Shown: positions 42,910-49,483 of the stretch, in pieces | How positions within the stretch are numbered: the stretch's first letter is position 1 | How the letters are laid out: each line of letters begins with the position of its first letter | Source of the DNA: Delftia acidovorans | Lineage (GTDB): Bacteria > Pseudomonadota > Gammaproteobacteria > Burkholderiales > Burkholderiaceae_C | Direction of reading: 5' to 3' | NCBI GenBank assembly: GCA_031286585.1 | Contig: JAITUC010000011.1 | Span: 186,001-250,000, forward strand | Length of the DNA stretch: 64,000 bases | The notes under the pieces: model-generated | Databases searched by the model: none | Seen by the model: only the letters and a program-made list of their open reading frames with translations | What the model was told of the DNA's origin: nothing | Position numbers and translations under genes: made by a program

Positions 42910-42939
42910 GCCCCAGTGTCAGCACCGGGCCGGGATCGC

Positions 42940-42958
42940 GCGAACCCTGGGCGGGGGC
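42940..42958 (-). promoter_or_regulatory. repeated late element, copy 3
   Basis: Coding-strand form GCCCCCGCCCAGGGTTCGC, ending 30 nt before the ATG at 42909. It follows the KilA-N terminator directly. Confidence 0.65.
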
Positions 42959-42960
42959 GT

Positions 42961-42984
42961 GAAAAAGCCCGCTGATGGCGGGCT
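42961..42984 (-). terminator. rho-independent terminator after the KilA-N gene
   Basis: Minus-strand AGCCCGC - CATCA - GCGGGCT followed by TTTTC; a 7-bp GC stem with T-run, 49 bp beyond the KilA-N stop. Confidence 0.8.
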
Positions 42985-43032
42985 GTTGCAAGGGGGCGCG
43001 GATATCGCGCCACCGCTGGAATTGGGCGACGA

Positions 43033-43758
43033 CTACGCCGCCCGGGGAAAGATGATCCCCATCTGCCCGCCGCGCTGCGTCACCGCCATCATGCGTGCCT
43101 CGAAGTCGCGCAGGTCGGCGGAACTGCGGGCGAAGGTGGTCACCAGGTCGATCTGCTTGTCCAGCAGGCCCTGGCCGCCGCTGGTCAGCCACTGGTGCAT
43201 CTTCACGGAATCGCCGCGCCGCGCCTTCAACTCGGCATGCACATCAGGCGGCAGCAGGCAGCCGTACACCCATTTGTCGGTGATCTGCCCGTAGCAGGCC
43301 GGCGTGCCGCCGCTGTGCCCGCTGTACCGGGTGCACGTCAGGCGCGCCAGCGCATGGTAATACTCGGGCGTGAAGCGCACCTCCCACTCGGCCGCCGCGT
43401 CACGCAGGTACAGGGACAGCAGGTTGACGTTGCCCTCGGCACGGATGCCGTTGCGGATGATGGCGTCAATCTGCTCATCACACCAGACCGCGAAATCATC
43501 GCTCAGCCATTGCGCAAAACGTACTGCAAGTTTGGGGTGCAGCCACGTTCCGCCACCTGCGCCGCGCTGCGTTTTCAAATATGGGATTTCCCCATATTTG
43601 CGCTTGAAAGCAGCCAGATACGAGAGGGTGCTGGGCAGACGCAGCCATTCCGCCGGCGCTTTACCGAAGCGGCCTGCCGCCTCCGTGGCGTTGAACCAGC
43701 CATCCAGGTTGAAGCTGTAGAGCTGCTCCTTGAACTCGAGCTTGACGATCTTGCTCAT
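43033..43758 (-). CDS. KilA-N domain DNA-binding protein
   Basis: A 241-residue protein. Residues about 1-110 form the KilA-N domain: SFNLDGWFNATEAAGRFGKA, TQRGAGGGTWLHPKLAVRFA and WLSDDFAVWCDEQIDAII. The C-terminal part (about 125-241) is a separate helical domain with a Cys/His pair region, typical of phage antirepressor-like proteins. It follows the excisionase-like HTH gene after 3 bp. KilA-N proteins of temperate phages act as DNA-binding regulators; a role in late or lysogenic control is likely. A terminator ends this two-gene unit. Confidence 0.85.
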   Translation of the reverse strand: MSKIVKLEFKEQLYSFNLDGWFNATEAAGRFGKAPAEWLRLPSTLSYLAAFKRKYGEIPYLKTQRGAGGGTWLHPKLAVRFAQWLSDDFAVWCDEQIDAIIRNGIRAEGNVNLLSLYLRDAAAEWEVRFTPEYYHALARLTCTRYSGHSGGTPACYGQITDKWVYGCLLPPDVHAELKARRGDSVKMHQWLTSGGQGLLDKQIDLVTTFARSSADLRDFEARMMAVTQRGGQMGIIFPRAA

Positions 43759-43761
43759 GGC

Positions 43762-43971
43762 TCAGCCCTCCACGCCCATGAGGCGCTTGATCTCAGCCAC
43801 GGGCCAGGCCAGTCGGCCGTTCACGCGCATCGGCTGGATCGGGCCCTTTCCGGTGTGGGACCACCAGTTCAGCGTGCCTGGAGTACGGTTCAGGTGACGG
43901 GCCGCCTCTGCCGTCGGGAGCGCCGTGCGCTTCTCTTCGGCAAGGGGTGTTAGTGCGGACATGGAAGCCAT
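43762..43971 (-). CDS. AlpA/excisionase-like HTH protein
   Basis: A 69-residue protein with a GAGGAA site before its ATG. The sequence KRTALPTAEAARHLNRTPGT followed by WWSHTGKGPIQPMRVNGRLA and VAEIKRL is a MerR-like winged helix of the AlpA/excisionase class. Members either bend DNA at attachment sites or regulate adjacent operons. Here it is co-transcribed with the KilA-N gene and preceded by a palindrome and a repeated element, favouring a regulatory role. No integrase is present in the window. Confidence 0.7.
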   Translation of the reverse strand: MASMSALTPLAEEKRTALPTAEAARHLNRTPGTLNWWSHTGKGPIQPMRVNGRLAWPVAEIKRLMGVEG

Positions 43972-43995
43972 GATTTCCTCGCATGCGAGTTAGAC

Positions 43996-44007
43996 ATGAC
44001 CAGTCAT
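43996..44007. promoter_or_regulatory. palindromic operator candidate
   Basis: ATGAC-CA-GTCAT, a near-perfect palindrome, itself inside a wider GACATG...CATGTC inverted repeat (43993-44019). It lies between the repeated element (44030) and the excisionase-like gene start (43971). Minus-strand TTGACA overlaps the outer arm, suggesting control of a promoter by one of the two regulators. Confidence 0.45.
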
Positions 44008-44029
44008 TCTTAGCATGTCAAGAGATCGA

Positions 44030-44047
44030 CCAAACCCTAGCCGGGGG
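44030..44047 (-). promoter_or_regulatory. repeated late element, divergent copy 4
   Basis: Coding-strand form CCCCCGGCTAGGGTTTGG, 58 nt before the ATG at 43971; the last three bases and the spacing differ from the five regular copies. Confidence 0.5.
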
Positions 44048-44050
44048 ATC

Positions 44051-44194
44051 ATGGTTATTCCGTATGTTTTGCGCAACGAAACCACCATCCCAGCGGGTCA
44101 GTGCCGTGCAAGCCACTACGGGAATGATCCCGATGCAGCGGCCCAATGCTGCTGCATAGGATCACCCAATGGCCGTGCACTGGAGGCGCGATGA
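44051..44194 (+). CDS. possible 47-residue protein upstream of the membrane micro-protein
   Basis: An open frame from the ATG at 44051 that ends overlapping the next start (ATGA at 44191). It encodes MVIPYVLRNETTIPAGQCRA and a Cys-rich end (QCCCIG). No ribosome site is clear and a hairpin lies inside the frame, so it may be non-coding leader sequence instead. Confidence 0.25.
   Translation: MVIPYVLRNETTIPAGQCRASHYGNDPDAAAQCCCIGSPNGRALEAR
44125..44164. repeat. two-step inverted repeat
   Basis: TGATCC-cg-ATGCAGC, 11-nt loop, GCTGCAT-a-GGATCA: arms of 6 and 7 bp, separated by a small internal bulge. No T-run follows on either strand, so it is not a simple terminator. It lies 27 bp before the ATG at 44191 and could be a leader hairpin or a binding site. 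Confidence 0.5.
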
Positions 44195-44322
44195 AATACA
44201 GCGAAGGGGAGCGTGACGAGGACGACGACAACAGCCCGGCCGTGACCGTGGGCCTGGCCGCTCTGGCCATCGTGCTGCTGGCCGTGGTGCTGGGCGTGCT
44301 GACGCTGCTGATCAGGGGATAG
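44191..44322 (+). CDS. single-pass membrane micro-protein (43 aa)
   Basis: A 43-residue protein with a good GGAGG site 5 nt before the ATG. An acidic N-terminus (MKYSEGERDEDDDNSPAVTV) is followed by one membrane helix (GLAALAIVLLAVVLGVLTLL) ending IRG. The net charge pattern predicts N-out, C-in. It is on the strand opposite to the late genes. The function is unknown. Confidence 0.6.
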   Translation: MKYSEGERDEDDDNSPAVTVGLAALAIVLLAVVLGVLTLLIRG

Positions 44323-44341
44323 CCCCGAAACGACGAGGCCC
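44323..44341. repeat. 19-bp direct repeat, copy 1
   Basis: CCCCGAAACGACGAGGCCC; matches 44754-44772 at 17 of 19 positions. The two copies flank the H-NS-like gene. On the minus strand both read GGGCyTCGTCGTTTC, a form often found at terminators, so shared terminator origin is an alternative to a cassette boundary. Confidence 0.5.
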
Positions 44342-44361
44342 ACAATAAGCCGGTCTCCCGC

Positions 44362-44628
44362 TCAGATCTCAAAAGGCTTCCGATCTTGGCCCTCGATCCA
44401 GCGGGGAGCTCGGCCACGGCCCGTCCAAGTCTCGCCGGTCTTGGGATTCCGATACCGCGCGTTTGGGGGCGTGTTCAGTGCGAAGAGATCGCCGACTTTG
44501 AGATCGTGGTGCTTCACCAGAGCCCGTGCTGCATCAATCGCATCGAGCCTCATGGCTCCATAGTGCTCAGCGATCTTGGCGTCCAATGCAGCTTTCTCCT
44601 GCATCAGGGACTTGTACTTGCGTGACAT
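44362..44628 (-). CDS. H-NS family protein
   Basis: An 88-residue protein starting at the ATG at 44628. The N-terminal half is a helical oligomerisation segment (MSRKYKSLMQEKAALDAKIA, then LDAIDAARALVKHHDLKVG). The C-terminal half is the H-NS DNA-binding domain YRNPKTGETWTGRGRAPRWI, with the GRGRAP form of the AT-hook-like loop typical of betaproteobacterial members. Full-length H-NS is about 135 aa; the short N-terminal region could mean a modified oligomerisation. A phage-borne copy may silence accessory genes, or disturb host H-NS. It adjoins the AT-rich island, a natural target. Confidence 0.8.
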   Translation of the reverse strand: MSRKYKSLMQEKAALDAKIAEHYGAMRLDAIDAARALVKHHDLKVGDLFALNTPPNARYRNPKTGETWTGRGRAPRWIEGQDRKPFEI

Positions 44629-44753
44629 GTGTTCGGGGCTCCGGCCAGAAATGTGCACCGTTCCGGGCCTGGGTTGCAGAGGGAAACTCCCTCCTCTCCC
44701 TGACCCGGGGCTCACCCTGCGGAGTGGCAAGCGACGTGCCCAGCTTGGGGCGG

Positions 44754-44772
44754 CCCAGAAACGACGAAGCCC
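44754..44772. repeat. 19-bp direct repeat, copy 2
   Basis: CCCAGAAACGACGAAGCCC, partner of the copy at 44323-44341. It is followed by a GC-rich inverted sequence (AGCCCGCGCGGGGGGGCT) that could fold as a minus-strand terminator. Confidence 0.5.
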
Positions 44773-44852
44773 GCGCGGGGGGGCTCCACTGCGCGCGGCA
44801 GGCAGATGTGGGTACCAGTTACGATGTCATGTCTACACCAACGGGAGGACGC

Positions 44853-45206
44853 ATGGACGATTCGCAACCAAAAACATTGAGCGATGTTCTTAATAAGCAA
44901 AGTATCGTAATAAATCGCCAGAACCAACTTATAGCAGAGTTAGATCAACGCGTCTCAATGCTACATGAGAGAGTGTCCATGCTGGAGAAACAATCATTTC
45001 AGCACGTGGCCAGGATCCAAGCGCTCAACACCGTTGTCTTGGCTATCGGAAGGACTTCATCTAAGCCAGATGAAATTATCGCAAGAGCAGAAGCATCTCT
45101 GGCAGCCTATCAAGTACAGCCCGTGTTTCTTGTTGATTACAAAAAGGGTTTCGAGGACGTCAAAAACTTCGTTCATCAACTGTTGCCTAAAGATAGCAAG
45201 AGCTAA
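44853..45206 (+). CDS. coiled-coil protein of the AT-rich island (117 aa)
   Basis: A 117-residue protein from the ATG at 44853, chosen for the GGGAGGA site just upstream. Residues about 10-60 form a heptad-rich coiled coil (LSDVLNKQSIVINRQNQLIA, then LDQRVSMLHERVSMLEKQSF). A C-terminal domain (about 70-117) includes IARAEASLAAYQVQPVFLVD. No family is recognised. Codon use is clearly richer in A and T than the virion genes, suggesting recent acquisition. It is the first gene of the accessory island. Confidence 0.6.
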   Translation: MDDSQPKTLSDVLNKQSIVINRQNQLIAELDQRVSMLHERVSMLEKQSFQHVARIQALNTVVLAIGRTSSKPDEIIARAEASLAAYQVQPVFLVDYKKGFEDVKNFVHQLLPKDSKS

Positions 45207-45214
45207 ACACACCT

Positions 45215-45445
45215 TTACCGATAGCCTTTATTCATGTTCTCGGAAAATCCCGGACTTACACCGTCTATGCGATCCAAGCACCTCAGTGCTTCATCAAGAG
45301 ATGCATCGGATTTTGCGAGCGCAATTTCAATATCTTTACTGGACTTCAGATATCTAGAGTAAGCGTGCAATACTCGCAGAGAAAAAATCAATGCAAGCAA
45401 TGAAATTGCAAGTGAAACCAAGGAGATTATCAAGAGTAGCGTCAT
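45215..45445 (-). CDS. small membrane protein of the AT-rich island (76 aa)
   Basis: A 76-residue protein; the start at 45445 puts a strong membrane helix at the N-terminus (MTLLLIISLVSLAISLLALI), followed by a charged helical part (SRYLKSSKDIEIALAKSDAS) ending near GYR. No good ribosome site is visible. It is convergent with the 117-residue gene (8-bp gap). Possibly a membrane effector or an antisense shadow; the hydrophobic helix makes coding likely. Confidence 0.45.
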   Translation of the reverse strand: MTLLLIISLVSLAISLLALIFSLRVLHAYSRYLKSSKDIEIALAKSDASLDEALRCLDRIDGVSPGFSENMNKGYR

Positions 45446-45556
45446 AGAAATTATTTTCCAACAGCGAAAGAAAATGGCGAGCCTTACCCGGGGGGGCAAG
45501 CAAAAATTCACGGAGCATGATGATGCATGCGTCATGCAGAAACCACAAAGGATCCC

Positions 45557-46048
45557 ATGAAAGATGTCGAACTGCGGGGAATAATCCTAAAACACCTGTA
45601 CGAAAACAGAGCGCAACGACGGTACAAATTAGCGCCCTGGATGTTTCCAGAATTTTCAATCTCAAATGATGAAATTGCGAGAATCTGCTTGCAGCTAGAA
45701 GAGCACAAATTAATAGATGCTGGAATTCATGAAGGAATTGATGGATTTTTCCATACAGGATCCATTCTTACAGCTCGCGGAATAGATGTAGTTGAATCAG
45801 GAATTAGCCCAGATATAAGGATAGATCTCATGCCTTCTCAAAACATCACCATATCCGGTTCAAGCAACATAGTGGTAGGAAATCACAATTCGTTGGTGGT
45901 AAAAAACAGCATTGAAGAACTAGTAAAAATAATCGAGGCAAGTACCGCGTCAATCGAAGATAAACAGGAAGCAAAAAGCCTGCTAAAGCAATTTCTATCC
46001 CACCCTCTTTTGGCATCCGTAGTTGGTGCTGGAATTTCTTTGTTGTGA
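45557..46048 (+). CDS. winged-helix protein with RHIM-like amyloid motif
   Basis: A 163-residue protein from the ATG at 45557 (AAAGGAT site upstream). Residues 1-82 form a winged helix (LRGIILKHLYENRAQRRYKL, then SNDEIARICLQLEEHKLIDA). Residues 96-113 read NITISGSSNIVVGNHNSL, close to the RHIM amyloid core pattern [VI]-x-[VI]-G-x-x-N. A helical segment (about 117-145) and a hydrophobic C-terminus (LLASVVGAGISLL) follow. In animals and some bacteria such motifs nucleate signalling assemblies that trigger cell death. The match is by eye. AT-rich codons suggest acquisition; an anti-phage role is inference. Confidence 0.6.
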   Translation: MKDVELRGIILKHLYENRAQRRYKLAPWMFPEFSISNDEIARICLQLEEHKLIDAGIHEGIDGFFHTGSILTARGIDVVESGISPDIRIDLMPSQNITISGSSNIVVGNHNSLVVKNSIEELVKIIEASTASIEDKQEAKSLLKQFLSHPLLASVVGAGISLL

Positions 46049-46055
46049 AGTAGCG

Positions 46056-46511
46056 ATGTCAAAAGAAATAACTGAAGCGCTTCAATGCGCAGCAAGCTTG
46101 ACTTCACTGTTAAAACAGTTAGACGGGATGGCTGTTTACGGAAGTTTGATGCAGGCAGCCACATCGCTACAAGAAAAGATATCTCAAGTACTGCTTGTCA
46201 ATGCGAACAACGCAGAGGAGAAAATTGCACTCATTGAAAAATTAAGATCACTGACTGACGAGAATGAAAATCTTAAAAACTGGAACTCGACGGCTGAGAA
46301 CTATACGCTAGAAAATTTGGCATATGGCGCTTTTGCGTTCGTCTACAAACCCAAACACTCGAAAACAATGCCGCCACATTGGGCCTGTACAAACTGTTTC
46401 CAAGAACGCAAGCTATCAATCCTCCAAGCAAAACCTCGGCAAGGATATGAATGCCATCGATGCAAACTCGTTTTACCACCTCACTTTCTCAAGGATATTG
46501 CACCCGAATAG
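46056..46511 (+). CDS. coiled-coil/zinc-ribbon protein, partner of the RHIM-like gene
   Basis: A 151-residue protein starting at 46056, 7 bp after the RHIM-like gene, so co-transcribed. Residues 1-75 are helical (EALQCAASLTSLLKQLDGMA, then LIEKLRSLTDENENLKNWN). About 85-150 is a zinc ribbon with CTNC (111-114) and CHRC (133-136), in a context PPHWACTNCFQERKLSIL that I associate with proteins found on prophages and islands. A nucleic-acid or protein sensor is possible. Low GC compared with flanks. Confidence 0.6.
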   Translation: MSKEITEALQCAASLTSLLKQLDGMAVYGSLMQAATSLQEKISQVLLVNANNAEEKIALIEKLRSLTDENENLKNWNSTAENYTLENLAYGAFAFVYKPKHSKTMPPHWACTNCFQERKLSILQAKPRQGYECHRCKLVLPPHFLKDIAPE

Positions 46512-46523
46512 AGAGCACCTGAA

Positions 46524-46859
46524 ATGCACACAACCCTAATCATTCCCACCCTCTTCCTCGCCGCCCCGGCCCTGGCCGCCAACATGGCCACCTGCCTACT
46601 GGACAAGCTCCCGGGCACGCAGAACGATGTCGCGGCCCAGGCGGTGTTCCAGGTCTGCAGCGCTGAGCACCCGGGCGGGATTCAGTCCGTGCCCCAGGGA
46701 GATGGCCGGGGCATGCTGGGGTTCAAGTCCGGGCCAGAGTGCACAGCGAAGAAGGCGGGCGATACGCGGAGCACCAGGGCGGCGGAACTGATCGGGGTTG
46801 CGTGCAGGCGGCTGTATGACGAAGACGGCCCCTGGAACCAGTACAAGGCCAAGCCCTAA
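46524..46859 (+). CDS. secreted small protein with four cysteines
   Basis: A 111-residue protein with a clear signal peptide (MHTTLIIPTLFLAAPALA, cleavage after ALA). The mature part has four Cys (in TCLLDKL, FQVCSAEH, GPECTAKK and GVACRRLY), likely two disulfides, so it should act in the periplasm or outside. The codon use is GC-rich again, unlike the two preceding genes. It overlaps the convergent ejection-type gene by 4 bp. A lysogenic-conversion factor is plausible; no family is recognised. Confidence 0.6.
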   Translation: MHTTLIIPTLFLAAPALAANMATCLLDKLPGTQNDVAAQAVFQVCSAEHPGGIQSVPQGDGRGMLGFKSGPECTAKKAGDTRSTRAAELIGVACRRLYDEDGPWNQYKAKP

Positions 46860-48256
46860 GCTCGCTCCCAGTTCCGTTGGTCGGATGGATCGCCACCTCG
46901 GAACTTCCATCCGCCCTCAACCGTGCCCGCGGCCGGCGCTTGCCGCGAACCCGCCTGCGCCGGCTGCTGCACGAACTGCCCCGTGTTCCTGTTGAACACC
47001 GTGGACGGCGTGTTGTAAGCCCGGCCGCTTTGCGCGTCCACCTGCTGCCCGCCAGGCACGACGAGGTAGGGATCAGCCTGGGCCGTGGTGCCCTCAACGT
47101 CGCGCATGTACTGCACGATGCTGCGGCGCTTGGTGGGGTCCGGCTCCTGTGCCACCTGATTGCGCAGCGTTTCCACGATGCTCTGGCGGCGGTTCGTGAA
47201 GCCCTGCGTTTCCCGATCCATGTTGATCCGCTGCTGGTCCAGCCCGGCCTGCATGCCGGCACGCTGGTTCTGGCCCTGCTGCTGGAGCAGAGCTTGGTAG
47301 ATGGAGGTGGCGCGCTGCAGGGATGCGGGGTCGCGGCCCACAGCACGATCAAAGCCACGCTGCGCACCCAGCTCAGACGCCACGATGCTCGGGGCACGGC
47401 GGATGCCGAGGGTGCCACCGGACAGGCTCATGGATGGGCCAGGGCCGGGCGAAGCGATCTGGCCCGAGGCACGCAGGCGCGCCATGGATTCGATGTTGCC
47501 CTGTGTGGCCAAGCCGTCTGCGGCGTCCATGTTCTGGACGTTCACCTGAGACGTGGTCATCACAGGCTGACCGCCGCCCAAGGCACGTGCCACCATTGGG
47601 TTGTCCATGATGCTGAACCCGGGCCGGTCACTGCTCCAGGGCCTGATGCCGGCGGCCTGGATCAGCGGACCGCCGAAGCCAGAGGGCGTGGCGCCTGCCG
47701 GCAGCGATGTGACGGAGCCACGCGGCGCGGAGCCGTTGATGGAGATGTCGCCGGCCACATCGGTGCCGGAGTAGCTGTTGCCGATGCGGGAAACGTTGGA
47801 GGTGGTGGCAGGGGCGGCAGCGGGTGCTGGTGCAGCGGCAGGCGCGGGCGTGGGCGTCACCGGGTTGTCCAGCGCGGCCTGCACCAGGGGCGACACAGGC
47901 CGGGCCATGGGCGGCGGCGTAGTGCTCGGGCTGTCGGCATTCGCGGCGCCGGCCAGTGCAGCACCACCGGCCACCACGGGCGCATAGGGTGCTGCTGCCT
48001 GGGCGGCCTGGCCCACGCCGGACATGGCTGGTTGCGCAGCACCGAAGGCCCGGGCGACCAGGCCAGTGCCACGCAGCGCTGCGCCAGGGATGTTGCCCAC
48101 GCTGGGCAGCGCGGCCAGGTTGCGGCCGAGATCGTTGTTCAGGATGTTGCCTTGGGAGCCGTCCGCTGCCGGGGCCTGCCGCTGGCCGCCGGTTGGGATC
48201 TGGCCCACCAGAGCATCACGTCGGCGGGCTTCTTCGAGGAAAGGATTGGTGGCCAT
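46856..48256 (-). CDS. internal virion / ejection-type protein (466 aa)
   Basis: A 466-residue protein, mostly Ala/Gly/Pro-rich. It opens with MATNPFLEEARRRDALVGQI and a hydrophobic Ala/Gly run (about 50-105). About 110-150 is a Pro/Ala linker; about 310-400 is helical (RATSIYQALLQQQGQNQRAG, then QSIVETLRNQVAQEPDPTKR). It ends in a DNA- or peptide-like basic tail. This composition and the place between adaptor genes and the giant protein suggest an ejection protein of a podovirus. A divergent repeated element lies 50 nt before its start. Confidence 0.55.
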   Translation of the reverse strand: MATNPFLEEARRRDALVGQIPTGGQRQAPAADGSQGNILNNDLGRNLAALPSVGNIPGAALRGTGLVARAFGAAQPAMSGVGQAAQAAAPYAPVVAGGAALAGAANADSPSTTPPPMARPVSPLVQAALDNPVTPTPAPAAAPAPAAAPATTSNVSRIGNSYSGTDVAGDISINGSAPRGSVTSLPAGATPSGFGGPLIQAAGIRPWSSDRPGFSIMDNPMVARALGGGQPVMTTSQVNVQNMDAADGLATQGNIESMARLRASGQIASPGPGPSMSLSGGTLGIRRAPSIVASELGAQRGFDRAVGRDPASLQRATSIYQALLQQQGQNQRAGMQAGLDQQRINMDRETQGFTNRRQSIVETLRNQVAQEPDPTKRRSIVQYMRDVEGTTAQADPYLVVPGGQQVDAQSGRAYNTPSTVFNRNTGQFVQQPAQAGSRQAPAAGTVEGGWKFRGGDPSDQRNWERA

Positions 48257-48306
48257 GAGCGTTCCTTGGTTGCTTCATGGCAGTGTGCGGATATGCTCTC
48301 GGCGCG

Positions 48307-48324
48307 TCGAACCCCAGTGGGGGC
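48307..48324 (-). promoter_or_regulatory. repeated late element, divergent copy 5
   Basis: Coding-strand form GCCCCCACTGGGGTTCGA, 50 nt before the ATG at 48256; two to three changes from the consensus. Confidence 0.5.
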
Positions 48325-48345
48325 ATCAAATCATCAGAGGACGGA

Positions 48346-48876
48346 ATGGCACTTCTCAACTCAACGGAACTTCAAGCTCTACAGCCGTGGGCGCCAGTAA
48401 TCGCTGCATCAATCGCAGCTGGCGTCGGAGCGTGGGTTGCACATAAGTTCGGCAGGATCCAGGCAGGCATTGCCACTCAGCAAGCTGAGACTGCTGCTGC
48501 GGCAGCAAAGACCGCGAGAAACAAGCTCAAGCTAGACCTGTTTGATCGGCGATGGGCAATGTACCAAGTCGCAATTTCTGCTATTCGTTCAGCACTATCG
48601 GGAGGAGGTCTGTCCAATGAAGAGGAACAGGCCTATCTATCCGACATCAAGGGCGCCAGATGGATATTCAACGACAACGTAGAAAAGTACCTAAGTACAA
48701 CGTTGTGGCAGCTTTTCAACGATTTCCGATTGGCTAGCAGGAATCTCAACGACGCGGGCGTCCGCGAGGATCGGCATGCTCTGGCACTTGCGCAGTCTTA
48801 TGCCCACGAGCGCCTATTCAGCCAACTTCGCAATATCGATGAGGTGTTCAATGAGCACCTGCAACTGGAAAGTTAG
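48346..48876 (+). CDS. membrane-anchored helical protein on the opposite strand (176 aa)
   Basis: A 176-residue protein from the ATG at 48346 (GAGGAC upstream). One N-terminal membrane helix (WAPVIAASIAAGVGAWVAHK) is followed by a long helical domain (LKLDLFDRRWAMYQVAISAI, then DIKGARWIFNDNVEKYLST). Proteins with this layout are common as orphan genes in prophages and defence islands; function unknown. It begins close to the divergent element before the ejection gene, and is the first of two plus-strand genes in this gap. Confidence 0.6.
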   Translation: MALLNSTELQALQPWAPVIAASIAAGVGAWVAHKFGRIQAGIATQQAETAAAAAKTARNKLKLDLFDRRWAMYQVAISAIRSALSGGGLSNEEEQAYLSDIKGARWIFNDNVEKYLSTTLWQLFNDFRLASRNLNDAGVREDRHALALAQSYAHERLFSQLRNIDEVFNEHLQLES

Positions 48877-48916
48877 ACCACTCGTCACTTCAACTTCCCG
48901 ACCAGGAGGAGCATCG

Positions 48917-49114
48917 ATGAAGAAAGTCGACCGTGAAGCCGAATTGCAGCAGCTGTGGCGCCAGCGCCCCGCTGACCAGCGCACTGCAGTGGATGTCCTG
49001 GCCTTCTACACCTGGGTGCAGCAGAACCGGGCCTACCTCTTCTACGGTATGAAGGGTGACCCGTACCAAGTGCTCAAGTCGGTTCTGCGCGGGCAGATTG
49101 CTGGAGAGCCTTGA
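48917..49114 (+). CDS. small protein on the opposite strand (65 aa)
   Basis: A 65-residue protein with an AGGAGGAG site 6 nt before the ATG at 48917. The sequence KKVDREAELQQLWRQRPADQ followed by VLAFYTWVQQNRAYLFYGM resembles small prophage proteins of unknown function. It follows the membrane-anchored gene by 40 bp. The 3' end overlaps the convergent 135-residue virion gene by 41 bp. Confidence 0.6.
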   Translation: MKKVDREAELQQLWRQRPADQRTAVDVLAFYTWVQQNRAYLFYGMKGDPYQVLKSVLRGQIAGEP

Positions 49115-49481
49115 GGGCGGCTCTGCAGATCTCGTCCGGTGTCAGCACCAGCAGCAAGGTGGCCGTGCCGGCGTGATCCGGCGTTGAGCCCCAACCCCAA
49201 TGCCGGGCGGCCTGTTCCAGCTCATGCTCGAAGGCTTGGCGATCAGGGCCCGTCAGCATGTGGCCCACCACATCGGCAGCCGCTGTCCGGTCGCTGGAGA
49301 AGAACGGTGCACCCCAGGGCCAGGCGTCGATGGCTTCGCGGGACAGGCCGAACACCTGGTGCGCGATCTCGATGTCCAGCAGCTCCAGGTGCTCCGGGAT
49401 GTCCTGGCCAGGGCGGGCCTTGACGGTGGCGGTCTGCGCGGCCGCATATAGGTTCTCGATGGCGTCCATGCGGCTCTCCAT
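49074..49481 (-). CDS. small virion-cluster protein (135 aa)
   Basis: A 135-residue protein from the ATG at 49481, two bases after the adaptor gene stop. A helical protein: MESRMDAIENLYAAAQTATV, then REAIDAWPWGAPFFSSD and DEICRAALKALQQSA. No family is recognised. It is the last gene in the adaptor group before the gap holding the two plus-strand genes. A structural or assembly role is inferred from coupling. Confidence 0.55.
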   Translation of the reverse strand: MESRMDAIENLYAAAQTATVKARPGQDIPEHLELLDIEIAHQVFGLSREAIDAWPWGAPFFSSDRTAAADVVGHMLTGPDRQAFEHELEQAARHWGWGSTPDHAGTATLLLVLTPDEICRAALKALQQSARAEPT

Positions 49482-49483
49482 GT

